From the NCBI GenBank assembly GCA_032111745.1, contig JAULUH010000024.1, forward strand, positions 1-9,475: a stretch of DNA of 9,475 nucleotides, read 5' to 3'. Made by a program: the position numbers and the translations under genes. Source of the DNA: JAULUH01 sp032111745. GTDB taxonomy: Bacteria; Chloroflexota; Anaerolineae; JAAEKA01. Below the pieces are notes generated by a model. It did no database searches. It was given only the letters and a program-made list of their open reading frames with translations, and was not told the origin of the DNA. How positions within the stretch are numbered: position 1 is the first letter of the stretch; each line of letters begins with the position of its first letter. Positions 1-6,450 of this stretch are shown in pieces.

Positions 1-128
1 CGGCTGGCCTGCCAGCCTTTCGGCCAGCCGCTCCTCGGTGAACTGGGCAAGCAGGTGAAAAGGCGGCTCCAGGCGTAACGGTGGAATGCTCTTGACGCGG
101 GCTATCGCCCGGCCCGTCTGGGGCTGGA
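1..128. other. Window-edge fragment, possible coding, strand unresolved
   Basis: Two reading frames are compatible with coding here, and I cannot choose between them. On the minus strand one frame stays open from just inside the end of the DUF362 gene to the window edge. It reads ...ARVKSIPPLRLEPP, then FHLLAQFTEERLAERLAGQP, which looks protein-like, but I see no ATG, GTG or TTG start in it. On the plus strand, frame 1 ends at a TAA (76-78) after ...GELGKQVKRRLQA and could be the tail of a convergent gene. Both have high GC at the third codon position (roughly 80%), and they share the same codon register. Short inverted copies of GCCAGCC at 1-30 probably reflect codon use in this stretch. Confidence 0.2.
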
Positions 129-1286
129 CTACGCCAACAGTACTTGCTGAATCTGCGCAGCGTAGTCTGCGCTAGCGGCATCCCCGGTCACGAACCTGAT
201 CTTGTCTGGGGAGCTCACGCCCAGTCCCAGCTCCACGGCCCGCGCCAGCTGCTCCTGCTCGAACACCCGCCCCCGGCTGACCTCGTTTGTCGTCCCGAAC
301 AGCCGCAGGATGGCGACTCCGGCGGCATCCACGGCGACACGGTCGGTGCCAGCCAGGATGACCCTGGTTGCGGCCTTGGTCCCGGTGTCCGGCCCGCCCT
401 TGACGAAGGCTTCCACGCCGTCCAGCACGATCAGGGCAGGGTCGTAGGCCGTGTTGATCTCGGCGATCATCCTGCGCTGGTCCGCCGTGTTGTGGAGCTC
501 GCTCATGTAGTTGTGGCCGCCGTAGTTCTTGGCCGCGAAGCCAACCGAGTTCTTCAGCGAGAGGGTGAAATGCCCCCCGAAGCGATGGGTCTTCAGGTTG
601 CAGGTCTGCACCACGCACTCGGCATCCTGCAGCAGCCTGGGCACAGGGAATCCCCGCCTCCAGTGAAAGCCATCGCCGTCGACGACCGTCCAGGCGTCGG
701 CGGGGAGCTCGTCAAACACCACGGTGTCGAAGCCAAACTGTTTTGCCAGGTCAAAGGCGCCCTTTTGCTGCATGACCTGGCGGGTATCGCCCATGCCGCT
801 GCGATCGGCTACGGTGACGTCGCGAGCCCCCATATCGCGAAGGGCGGCCAGGAGGGCTCGCAACACATCGTCGTGGGTGGAGCCAGGCGCCGGGTCGGCG
901 CTGTTGAAGTTCGGCTTGAGCAGAACCTGGCGCCCGCGCACCGGGTTGATACCTAGCAGCTCCAGCGCTCGGCGCACACCCATCCCGCGATCGGCGGTGC
1001 TGACCAGCGCAATGGTCGCCAGCGATGGATCCGGCGTGGCCGTCGGTGCGGGCGTGGCTGTAGCCGTCGGCGATGAGGTCGCCGTCGGCTCGGGCGTGGC
1101 AACGGTGGGTGTGGGCTGAGGCGTGGCCGAAGGCGCGCTGGTGGCGGTTGCAGTTGCCAGGCGTGTCGGCGTCCTTGTGGGAGAGGGCGTGGGCGCGGCC
1201 TCCTGCCCGCAAGCCTCAATGAATGGCGCCAACAGCGCGCCACCTCCCACCACAAGCATCTTCTCGCAGAATTGCCGGCGATTCAT
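129..1286 (-). CDS. Tat-type lipoprotein with Thr/Pro-rich linker and DUF362 domain
   Basis: This is an exported protein of 385 residues. The N-terminus MNRRQF, followed by a Gly/Leu-rich hydrophobic stretch and FIEAC (Cys26), fits a twin-arginine signal with a lipobox. Residues 31-88 are a low-complexity Thr/Pro/Ala linker, a usual spacer between a lipid anchor and a folded domain. From about residue 91 to the end lies a DUF362-type domain. Recognisable parts are LLKPNFNSADP (122-132), a Lys-Thr-His-Arg segment followed by LSLKNSVGF (232-250), LDGVEAFVKGGPDTGT (288-303) and VAVDAAGVAIL (318-328). DUF362 proteins are poorly understood; some carry ferredoxin-type clusters, but no such Cys motif is visible here, so the activity is unknown. 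I chose the ATG at 1286 because it begins the Tat signal directly. An in-frame ATG at 1304 would add six residues, but its GGAG lies too close. Ribosome-binding signals are weak for both. An extended -10 promoter lies about 75 nt upstream. Confidence 0.85.
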   Translation of the reverse strand: MNRRQFCEKMLVVGGGALLAPFIEACGQEAAPTPSPTRTPTRLATATATSAPSATPQPTPTVATPEPTATSSPTATATPAPTATPDPSLATIALVSTADRGMGVRRALELLGINPVRGRQVLLKPNFNSADPAPGSTHDDVLRALLAALRDMGARDVTVADRSGMGDTRQVMQQKGAFDLAKQFGFDTVVFDELPADAWTVVDGDGFHWRRGFPVPRLLQDAECVVQTCNLKTHRFGGHFTLSLKNSVGFAAKNYGGHNYMSELHNTADQRRMIAEINTAYDPALIVLDGVEAFVKGGPDTGTKAATRVILAGTDRVAVDAAGVAILRLFGTTNEVSRGRVFEQEQLARAVELGLGVSSPDKIRFVTGDAASADYAAQIQQVLLA

Positions 1287-1361
1287 GGGTACACCGCGAT
1301 CCATTCTCCGATGCTACATCAGTAGGTGCTCGGCAATGGCACGATCCGTTTTGCCAGGTCC

Positions 1362-1370
1362 ATTATACCA
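1362..1370 (-). promoter_or_regulatory. Extended -10 promoter for the DUF362 gene
   Basis: The minus strand reads TGGTATAAT, a perfect -10 hexamer with the TGn extension. No good -35 sits 16-18 nt upstream, which is usual for extended -10 promoters. The predicted start near 1355 leaves a leader of about 70 nt before the ATG at 1286. The element lies just past the stop of the small lipoprotein gene, so the DUF362 gene can be transcribed on its own. Confidence 0.55.
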
Positions 1371-1375
1371 CATTG

Positions 1376-1591
1376 TTATGGGCAAGAGACTACGCCTTCC
1401 CCAGATGATAGGAACCTGCTGCCTGGCTCGGCGGTCTCCACCGTCAGCTCCAGCGCGTCGCCCGCAGCCGGCGGCGGCAACTCGGTGGGGAAGAGGGACA
1501 TCTCGGTGGGCGAGGCCACGATGGGCGCCTGGCAGGCCGCCAGGACCATGGCTATCAACAGGGTCAGAGGTAGTAGGTTTCTCCTGAACAT
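1376..1591 (-). CDS. Small predicted lipoprotein, 71 residues, unknown function
   Basis: This short exported protein has a clear type II signal: MFRRN, a hydrophobic core (LLPLTLLIAMVL), then the lipobox LAAC with Cys20. The mature part would be only about 52 residues. It begins with a Pro-containing spacer (QAPIVASPTEM...) and continues as ALELTVETAEPGSRFLSSGEG before a TAA at 1376. I favour the ATG at 1591 because GAGGA precedes it by 5 nt; a GTG at 1603 would add four residues and would contain that site. I do not recognise a family. The mature region looks like the beginning of a domain that ends early, so this may be a truncated relic or a genuine small lipoprotein. No in-frame continuation of obvious quality follows the stop. 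It runs in the same direction as the DUF362 gene, about 90 nt upstream of it. Confidence 0.6.
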   Translation of the reverse strand: MFRRNLLPLTLLIAMVLAACQAPIVASPTEMSLFPTELPPPAAGDALELTVETAEPGSRFLSSGEGVVSCP

Positions 1592-1787
1592 GGCATTCCT
1601 CACGGTCTGCTAGTCAACATCCAAGCTACACTAGGTCGGTGCCTACGTAAGTGGCACAGCTTCCCAAGAGCTTCTGGCAACGAATTGCTCTACGCATCCC
1701 TTCGCGGCCGGGCATTGTCAGAAGCTCCCCTGGTCACTTCCGGCGTCCATGTCCGTGTTTCGCTCCGGCTCCTCCGGTCCTTTTCCA

Positions 1788-1814
1788 CTCTGCGCCCTCT
1801 GCGCCTCTACGGTG
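1788..1814. repeat. Degenerate CTCTGCG-type dispersed repeat
   Basis: The plus strand carries CTCTGCGCC-type units in tandem, then TCTACGGTGA. Read on the minus strand this gives H-R-R-G-A-E-G-A-E. This matches a sequence type I know from intergenic regions of many environmental bacteria, where it is often mis-translated as 'HREGAESAE' proteins. About 15 nt further on, GTCCATCTGTGTTC (1830-1843) resembles a second motif often seen beside it. Recognition is from memory only; the copy is short and imperfect. Confidence 0.45.
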
Positions 1815-1922
1815 AGCTCAGGCGTCACTGTCCATCTGTGTTCTGGTCTGGTGTTTGTGTTCCGGCCTGCCTTGTCACAGTCCTGTACTGCGCCTCCTGG
1901 AAGGTCCTCACCTTCCCATGTA

Positions 1923-1957
1923 CCACATACCGTTTATCTGGGAAAACCGGTATGTGG
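1923..1957. promoter_or_regulatory. Hairpin upstream of the phosphoesterase promoter
   Basis: The arms CCACATACCG (1923-1932) and CGGTATGTGG (1948-1957) are perfect 10-bp inverted repeats around a 15-nt spacer. Bulging C1947 lets TTT pair with AAA and lengthens the stem. No T-run follows on either strand, so it is not an ordinary intrinsic terminator. It ends 30 nt before the candidate -35 at 1987 and could be a dimeric regulator site or part of a decayed mobile element. Confidence 0.45.
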
Positions 1958-1986
1958 GAGTTCTTCATACCTGGCCACTCCGCACG

Positions 1987-2015
1987 TTGACTAGTACCGC
2001 AACCCGGTGTAAACT
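1987..2015 (+). promoter_or_regulatory. Probable sigma70 promoter for the phosphoesterase gene
   Basis: TTGACT (1987-1992, 5/6 to the -35 consensus) is followed by a 17-nt spacer and TAAACT (2010-2015, 4/6 to the -10 consensus). Transcription would start near 2022, leaving a leader of about 76 nt before the ATG at 2098. Spacing and position are good, but the -10 is imperfect. Confidence 0.5.
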
Positions 2016-2097
2016 AGGCCACCGGAAGTATTCCCCGGCCCTTTCCCGATGGTTGAGGAGATCTCAGAGCCTGCCGGCCGAGTCAACGGAACCGCCC

Positions 2098-4920
2098 ATG
2101 ACACCCAGACGACAAATGACGCCCACCTTGCTCCTGGTGCTGCTATGGTTCTTCCTGGCGACTGTGTCCCAGTCTCATGCTGCCCCACCGCAGCCCCAGG
2201 CCGTTACTTTCTCAGCTGACGAGCTCCTCGGCCGGCCCACCAACACGTCGATCACCATCAACGTCGTCCCGGATGACGATATCGAGCTCTACTACGAATA
2301 CGGGACCGTTTCCGGGGAGTATGGGGCACCGACACCGATCATGACCGCCACGGACAGCCAGCCCCATGAGACGGTCATCGATGGCTTGCAACCTGACACC
2401 GAGTATTTCTACCGCATGCGATACCGGGCACCAGGGGGAGACTGGGTGGCACGCAGTGAGCATGCCTTCCGGACCCAGCGCGCTCCCGGCAGCACTTTCA
2501 CCTTCACCGTGCTCGCCGACTCGCATCTCTTTATGACCCTGGGTGATTTTAGGGTGTATCAACAAACGCTGCTCAATGTGGCCGCTGATAGCCCCGACTT
2601 CCATCTTGACCTCGGGGACACCTTTGCCATGGATGGTGTAACCTCAGCCGCAGGAGCCCGGCAGACTTACCTTGTGCAGCGCTCCTATATGGACACGATC
2701 AGCCCCGGGACTCCGATATTCCTGGCTGTTGGCAACCACGAGCAAGAGGAGGGATGGCATCTGGATGATGTGGGCAACCCGGCCATGAGCAAACCTGTCC
2801 TGGGCACCAATGCCAGGAAGCTGTATTACCCCAATCCCATTCCAGATAGCTTCTACTCCGGCAACACCGATACCTACGACGCCTTGGACGGCGACCAGCT
2901 GCATGAGGACTACTATGCCTGGGAGTGGGGCGATGCCCTTTTCGTCGTGCTGGATCCCTTCTGGTACTCTACCACCAAGCCGTTTGTCGGCAATACCGGG
3001 GGAGGAGAAGATAGTGATGTGGGCTCAGGCGACAGGTGGGACTGGACCCTGGGACTGAAACAGTTTCAATGGTTCAAGCAAACCATTGCAGACAGCAAGG
3101 CCAGTTACAAGTTCGTTTTTGCCCATCACATAGCCGGAGGTTTGGATGACTACGGCCGGGGCGGCGCTGGGGCTGCGCACCTGGTCGAGTGGGGGGGCTA
3201 CGGTGAAGACGGTATTACCTGGGAGTTTGACAGCCGGCGGCCCCGAGATCTCGTCAATCCTGAAAATGATTGGGGCGGCGTGCCGATTCATCAGCTGATG
3301 ATCGACAACGGTGTCAGCGCTTTCTTCCACGGCCATGATCACCAATATGCCTATGAAAAACGCGATGGCATCGTCTACCAGGCTCTCCCCTCAGGTGGCA
3401 TCTCCGGCAACGGATTCGGTATCTACAGCGAGAGCGATCCTTATACTATCAAGGTGTTGCCCAACTCAGGCCACTTGCGGATTACGGTTTCCCCCGACGT
3501 GGCAACCGTGGCGTACGTGCGCTCTGATATCGCTGCGGGAGGCATCAACGGCGTGGTGTCCCACTCGTACACCATCGAGCCTTTCCCTGGTCCGACCATC
3601 ACCATCACCGGTACTCCTGTGGCCAGCTTCAGCAGCGCGCCGGGTTTGCCGTCAGCAGAGCAATCCTACACGGTCTCTGGCAGCCACCTGGTGGCGGATA
3701 TCGAGATCGTGGCTCCACTCGATTTCGAGATCTCAACTACCGGCAGCGGTTTTGGCCCGTCCCTGACCCTGCCCCAGTCTGGCGGGTCGGTAGCGGAGAC
3801 CACCGTGTTCGTGCGCTTCCATCGCGCCACCGAGGGAACTTCCAGCGGGGACGTCACCCATACCAGCCCCGGAGCTGCCACTCAGGCGGTGGCGGTCAGC
3901 GGCACGACGGGCGCCATCGGCTATGTGGGCGATATCGGCACTGCAGCGATCAAGGATGGGGACAGTGATCTGCTGGCGATCACTACCACCGCCGCCGTGG
4001 CGGCTGGCGATGACATCGTGATCGCCTATGCCACCGATCCGGCTGAGAATCTCCAGGTCAGTGTGACTGATTCTGCGGGCAACACCTACGTCGAGGCCGG
4101 CCATGCAGACAGGATTGATCACCTGGGCACCACCATCTTCGTGGCCACCAACGTGACCGCCCTGTCCAGCGGTGGCACCATCACCATCACCCAGGATAGC
4201 TACACGACTGCTGCGCCCGTAGCCCGGGCGGCCGTGGCCAGCGTCTTCCGCGGCCTGGCCGACTTGGATGCGCTGGACCGGAGCAACACAGGGGTAGGCG
4301 ACGGCTCCTCTGACCCCTCCTCCGGGTCCACGGGCACGACCAGGGCAGCCGAAGAGCTGCTGATCGGAGCGATCGGCGCGGAAGGCCCGGACGGAGACGC
4401 GACCGGCAAGTGGGCTAATGCGTTCAGCGCCGGGCCTCGCCTGGGCACCACCGGCGACGCGGATGACACCAATGTCACCGCCGCCTTGGGCTGGCGGATT
4501 GCCACCGCCACCGGCGCATACGCCGCTCAGAAGAGCGATACCACGCCGCGCGACTGGGCAGCGGTGATCGCCACATTCATGACCAGGCCTGTTTGCACGG
4601 TCACCCCACCCCAGGCTGTGGAGGTGTCCATTGCACATGACGCAGCGGACGTGATCCTGACCTGGCAGAACGTCCCGGCCAGCTCAGGCGGCTATCAAGT
4701 GCATCGCAGCCCGGTGCCCTACTTCCTGCCTGACGAGAGCACCCGGCTGGGTGACCCCCTACCTGCGACCACGACAATCTACACCGATACAGGCGCAGCA
4801 GGCACGGCAGGCACGAGCTACACCTACATCGTGCAGGCACTGAATTGCGATGGCAGCCTGGTTGCGAACTCTACGGCCCGGGCCATCTTCAACCTGCCAT
4901 TGGTTCCCGGCGCTCCCTGA
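2098..4920 (+). CDS. Secreted multidomain calcineurin-like metallophosphoesterase
   Basis: This is a 940-residue secreted phosphoesterase. A Sec signal peptide (about 1-28, ending SQSHA-AP) is followed by a Fn3-like domain (about 33-130), as in purple acid phosphatase-type enzymes. The catalytic metallophosphoesterase domain (about 135-445) shows the ordered metal-binding blocks: D141-S-H143, GD174, GNHE (212-215), AHH (342-344) and GHDH (412-415). The C-terminal half carries a beta-sandwich repeat of the 'SAEQSYTVSGS...FEISTTGSGFG' type (about 500-603), a Gly/Thr/Ala-rich beta domain (about 605-825) and a Fn3-like domain (about 830-935). I see no C-terminal anchor or sorting motif, so it is probably released or held by binding through these modules. 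The substrate is unknown; phosphomonoesters or nucleotides are plausible. The frame is open upstream to 1855, but ATG 2098 directly starts the signal peptide; ATG 2116 is an alternative. No strong Shine-Dalgarno is present. It is the only plus-strand gene and converges on the octaheme cytochrome gene. Confidence 0.9.
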   Translation: MTPRRQMTPTLLLVLLWFFLATVSQSHAAPPQPQAVTFSADELLGRPTNTSITINVVPDDDIELYYEYGTVSGEYGAPTPIMTATDSQPHETVIDGLQPDTEYFYRMRYRAPGGDWVARSEHAFRTQRAPGSTFTFTVLADSHLFMTLGDFRVYQQTLLNVAADSPDFHLDLGDTFAMDGVTSAAGARQTYLVQRSYMDTISPGTPIFLAVGNHEQEEGWHLDDVGNPAMSKPVLGTNARKLYYPNPIPDSFYSGNTDTYDALDGDQLHEDYYAWEWGDALFVVLDPFWYSTTKPFVGNTGGGEDSDVGSGDRWDWTLGLKQFQWFKQTIADSKASYKFVFAHHIAGGLDDYGRGGAGAAHLVEWGGYGEDGITWEFDSRRPRDLVNPENDWGGVPIHQLMIDNGVSAFFHGHDHQYAYEKRDGIVYQALPSGGISGNGFGIYSESDPYTIKVLPNSGHLRITVSPDVATVAYVRSDIAAGGINGVVSHSYTIEPFPGPTITITGTPVASFSSAPGLPSAEQSYTVSGSHLVADIEIVAPLDFEISTTGSGFGPSLTLPQSGGSVAETTVFVRFHRATEGTSSGDVTHTSPGAATQAVAVSGTTGAIGYVGDIGTAAIKDGDSDLLAITTTAAVAAGDDIVIAYATDPAENLQVSVTDSAGNTYVEAGHADRIDHLGTTIFVATNVTALSSGGTITITQDSYTTAAPVARAAVASVFRGLADLDALDRSNTGVGDGSSDPSSGSTGTTRAAEELLIGAIGAEGPDGDATGKWANAFSAGPRLGTTGDADDTNVTAALGWRIATATGAYAAQKSDTTPRDWAAVIATFMTRPVCTVTPPQAVEVSIAHDAADVILTWQNVPASSGGYQVHRSPVPYFLPDESTRLGDPLPATTTIYTDTGAAGTAGTSYTYIVQALNCDGSLVANSTARAIFNLPLVPGAP

Positions 4921-4982
4921 GGACCCGGAACTGGGACGCACCTGAAGAGCCCGTGCATCGAGCCTTGCAGAGCCGCCTACCC

Positions 4983-5031
4983 CTGGCGCAAACAAGCCCA
5001 GGGCGGTGATCTCCACCCTGGGCTTCCCGGC
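4983..5031 (-). terminator. Hairpin terminator, copy 1 of a 49-nt repeat
   Basis: The 10-bp arms AAGCCCAGGG and CCCTGGGCTT (4994-5025) form a stable stem between two convergent genes. On the minus strand the hairpin is followed by a short T-rich stretch (CTTGTTTG), so it should terminate the octaheme cytochrome transcript. It may also stop the phosphoesterase transcript, though the plus side lacks a T-run. The segment aligns without gaps to 8007-8055 at 41 of 49 positions. Confidence 0.65.
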
Positions 5032-5044
5032 ATCGCCGTTGCAG

Positions 5045-5067
5045 TCCGGCGTTCACGGTTCGCCGGA
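5045..5067. terminator. Second small hairpin after the octaheme cytochrome gene
   Basis: Perfect 7-bp arms TCCGGCG (5045-5051) and CGCCGGA (5061-5067) surround a 9-nt loop, 15 nt past the cytochrome stop on the minus strand. No T-run follows, so it is more likely a 3'-end stabilising stem or an accessory to the hairpin at 4994-5025. Confidence 0.35.
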
Positions 5068-5082
5068 GTCGGGTTCTGGGAG

Positions 5083-6315
5083 CTACTCCTCCGGCTGCAC
5101 GGTGTGGTAGCCTGTCGCCCTCTCGGTTAGCTCCTCATCGGTCTTCTCGGATGCGGTGCCGCCCTCCACGTGGCACTGGCGGCAGGCGAAGTCCAGCCCA
5201 ATCTGCGATAGTGCCGTGGTGCCATCCTCGCTGAACTGCCCGATCTGGTCGGGATCGATGGCCATCAGGTGGGTGCGGATGTCGCCCTGGAACCTCTCAG
5301 CATCCCCTGTGGCCGTCTTGACGATGCGCGGCATGTGGCAGTCGATGCAGGCTATCTCCATGGCGGCATGCACTGTGGAGTTCTGCACCTTGGCCTGCTT
5401 GTAGTGGCAGTTCTCGCAGGTGGTGCGAACGGCCTGCTCGCCAGCCTGGCGCAGCTGGACCACGCCCTCATGGGGATCGTGGCATATCACGCAGTTGATG
5501 GTGACGTGCTTGCCCTGGAACAGCTCCTCGTACTGCTCGTGGTGCTCGATGAAGCCACCCTTGGCATTCACGCTTTCCACGTCACCCCGGCGATGGCACT
5601 CGCCGCACATCTCGCTATCGCGCTCAACTTGCAGGGCTACCCCGCGGGGGTTGGCTACGTGCAGGCTGCCGGGGCCGTGGCAGGCCTCGCACTGGATGCC
5701 CGGCTCGGCCCAGGTGCCGACGATGCCGGGGAGGTCGTCCTGGTTGCCCTCGGGGCTGTAGCCGGTGGTGTGGCACGTGCCGCAGTCATACTTCATCTGC
5801 TCGCGGCCCGAGTTGTACTTCACCCAGCCGGCATCGATATCCAGGTTCGGGTTGGCGTAGTTGTACTGGTTGAGATAGCTGGTGTCGGAGATGGTCTTGG
5901 TGCTGGTGATCCAGTCCGTGATGATGTACCCATCCTGGTCCATGAAGCGGGCCTTCCAGTTGTACCCGCCGATGACGTAGCTGATGTCGTCCCAGGTATA
6001 GCTCTCGGGGGGACTCTCGAGCTCGGTGAATGGGTAAGTTGGGGCCTCGCCGTCGACCACCTTGTTCAGCTTGAAGGGGTGGCCCGACTTCATGAAGACC
6101 TCGTATACGCCCTCGTGACAGGTGCCGCATTCCTTCGAGCCGACATACTCGGCACCAAACGGCTTCTCCTCTTCCTCCTCTTCCTCTTGGGGTTGGGGAG
6201 TAGCCTGCAGAGCGACGGCACTGGCCTCCGTCGATGTCTGGGTGTAGGCTGAGATGGCCGCAAATGCTGCCAGCACCACCAGCAGCAGGGCCACGAACAT
6301 GACTTTACGAACCAT
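5083..6315 (-). CDS. Octaheme c-type cytochrome, exported
   Basis: This 410-residue protein has eight CxxCH heme-attachment motifs: C63GTCH, C178GTCH, C209EACH, C237GECH, C275VICH, C300ENCH, C323IDCH and C378RQCH. None is CxxCK. The first 25 residues (MVRK, hydrophobic core, AISAYTQ) form a signal peptide or an N-terminal anchor, followed by a spacer with a run of seven Glu (44-50). The long interval between hemes 1 and 2 contains VIGGYNWKARFMDQDGY (114-130), a pattern I associate with multiheme cytochromes near the cytochrome c554/NrfA-like groups. CHGPGSLH, CHDPH and CHMPR are further family-like signatures. It probably carries electrons on the outer face of the cytoplasmic membrane; a catalytic role cannot be excluded. 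The ATG at 6315 is preceded at 5 nt by a near-ideal AAGGAGGAA; an upstream ATG at 6387 is not supported. It follows the M56 gene by 135 nt with no evident promoter between them. Confidence 0.92.
   Translation of the reverse strand: MVRKVMFVALLLVVLAAFAAISAYTQTSTEASAVALQATPQPQEEEEEEEKPFGAEYVGSKECGTCHEGVYEVFMKSGHPFKLNKVVDGEAPTYPFTELESPPESYTWDDISYVIGGYNWKARFMDQDGYIITDWITSTKTISDTSYLNQYNYANPNLDIDAGWVKYNSGREQMKYDCGTCHTTGYSPEGNQDDLPGIVGTWAEPGIQCEACHGPGSLHVANPRGVALQVERDSEMCGECHRRGDVESVNAKGGFIEHHEQYEELFQGKHVTINCVICHDPHEGVVQLRQAGEQAVRTTCENCHYKQAKVQNSTVHAAMEIACIDCHMPRIVKTATGDAERFQGDIRTHLMAIDPDQIGQFSEDGTTALSQIGLDFACRQCHVEGGTASEKTDEELTERATGYHTVQPEE
6163..6188 (-). repeat. Purine-only tract encoding a Glu run
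   Basis: Inside the octaheme cytochrome gene the minus strand has 26 consecutive purines (GAG/GAA codons) encoding the seven-Glu segment and the following Lys. It sits in the spacer between the N-terminal hydrophobic segment and the first heme. The mix of GAG and GAA codons limits slippage, but it is the least stable stretch of the gene. Confidence 0.7.
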
Positions 6316-6320
6316 AGCAC

Positions 6321-6329
6321 TTCCTCCTT
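6321..6329 (-). promoter_or_regulatory. Strong ribosome binding site fixing the octaheme cytochrome start
   Basis: AAGGAGGAA on the minus strand lies 5 nt before the ATG at 6315. It settles the start against the in-frame ATG at 6387, whose first 24 residues (Arg- and Pro-rich) do not resemble a signal peptide. Confidence 0.85.
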
Positions 6330-6450
6330 GCGGAAGCGAGGTAGTCCTGGCCACGCGCCACCGCCCAGGGTCGGCGCACGGCGTCACACCATTGGGACTC
6401 GTTCACAGACTGTTGCAGTCACTGTTGTCGTGTAGCCAGCTCACCTCCTC

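Larger units (their letters stand above)
1592..2097. other. Intergenic region between divergent genes
   Basis: About 500 bases lie between the small lipoprotein gene (minus) and the phosphoesterase gene (plus). I see no convincing gene. Short open frames on the plus strand here lack ribosome-binding sites and have non-protein-like composition. The stretch contains a degenerate CTCTGCG-type repeat (1788-1814), a Pyr/TG-rich stretch after it (to about 1866), a hairpin (1923-1957) and a likely promoter (1987-2015). No clear promoter is visible for the minus-strand lipoprotein gene. Confidence 0.7.

Noticed and set aside
1..30. Overlapping inverted copies of GCCAGCC at the window start
   Set aside because: They probably arise from repeated Leu-Ala/Arg-Leu codons in a possible coding frame; there is no supporting context.
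1855..2097. In-frame extension of the phosphoesterase upstream of 2098
   Set aside because: The 81 extra residues are not protein-like, cover the hairpin and promoter, and would bury the signal peptide.
3733..4638. A 301-codon open frame on the minus strand inside the phosphoesterase gene
   Set aside because: It has a Gly/Arg-rich, low-complexity translation with no recognisable motif, opposite well-formed domain sequence.
5269..6252. A 327-codon open frame on the plus strand opposite the octaheme cytochrome gene
   Set aside because: It is a GC-driven shadow: Ala/Gly/Val/Leu-rich translation without domains, opposite a gene with eight CxxCH motifs and a strong ribosome site.
5083..6315. Octaheme cytochrome as hydroxylamine oxidoreductase or octaheme tetrathionate reductase
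   Set aside because: I see no CxxCK active-site heme, and the spacing of motifs, with a 110-residue gap after heme 1, does not match what I know of those enzymes.
6408..6420. Small dyad GACTG-TTG-CAGTC upstream of the octaheme cytochrome
   Set aside because: 5-bp arms with a 3-nt loop are expected by chance at this GC content; there is no promoter or T-run beside it.
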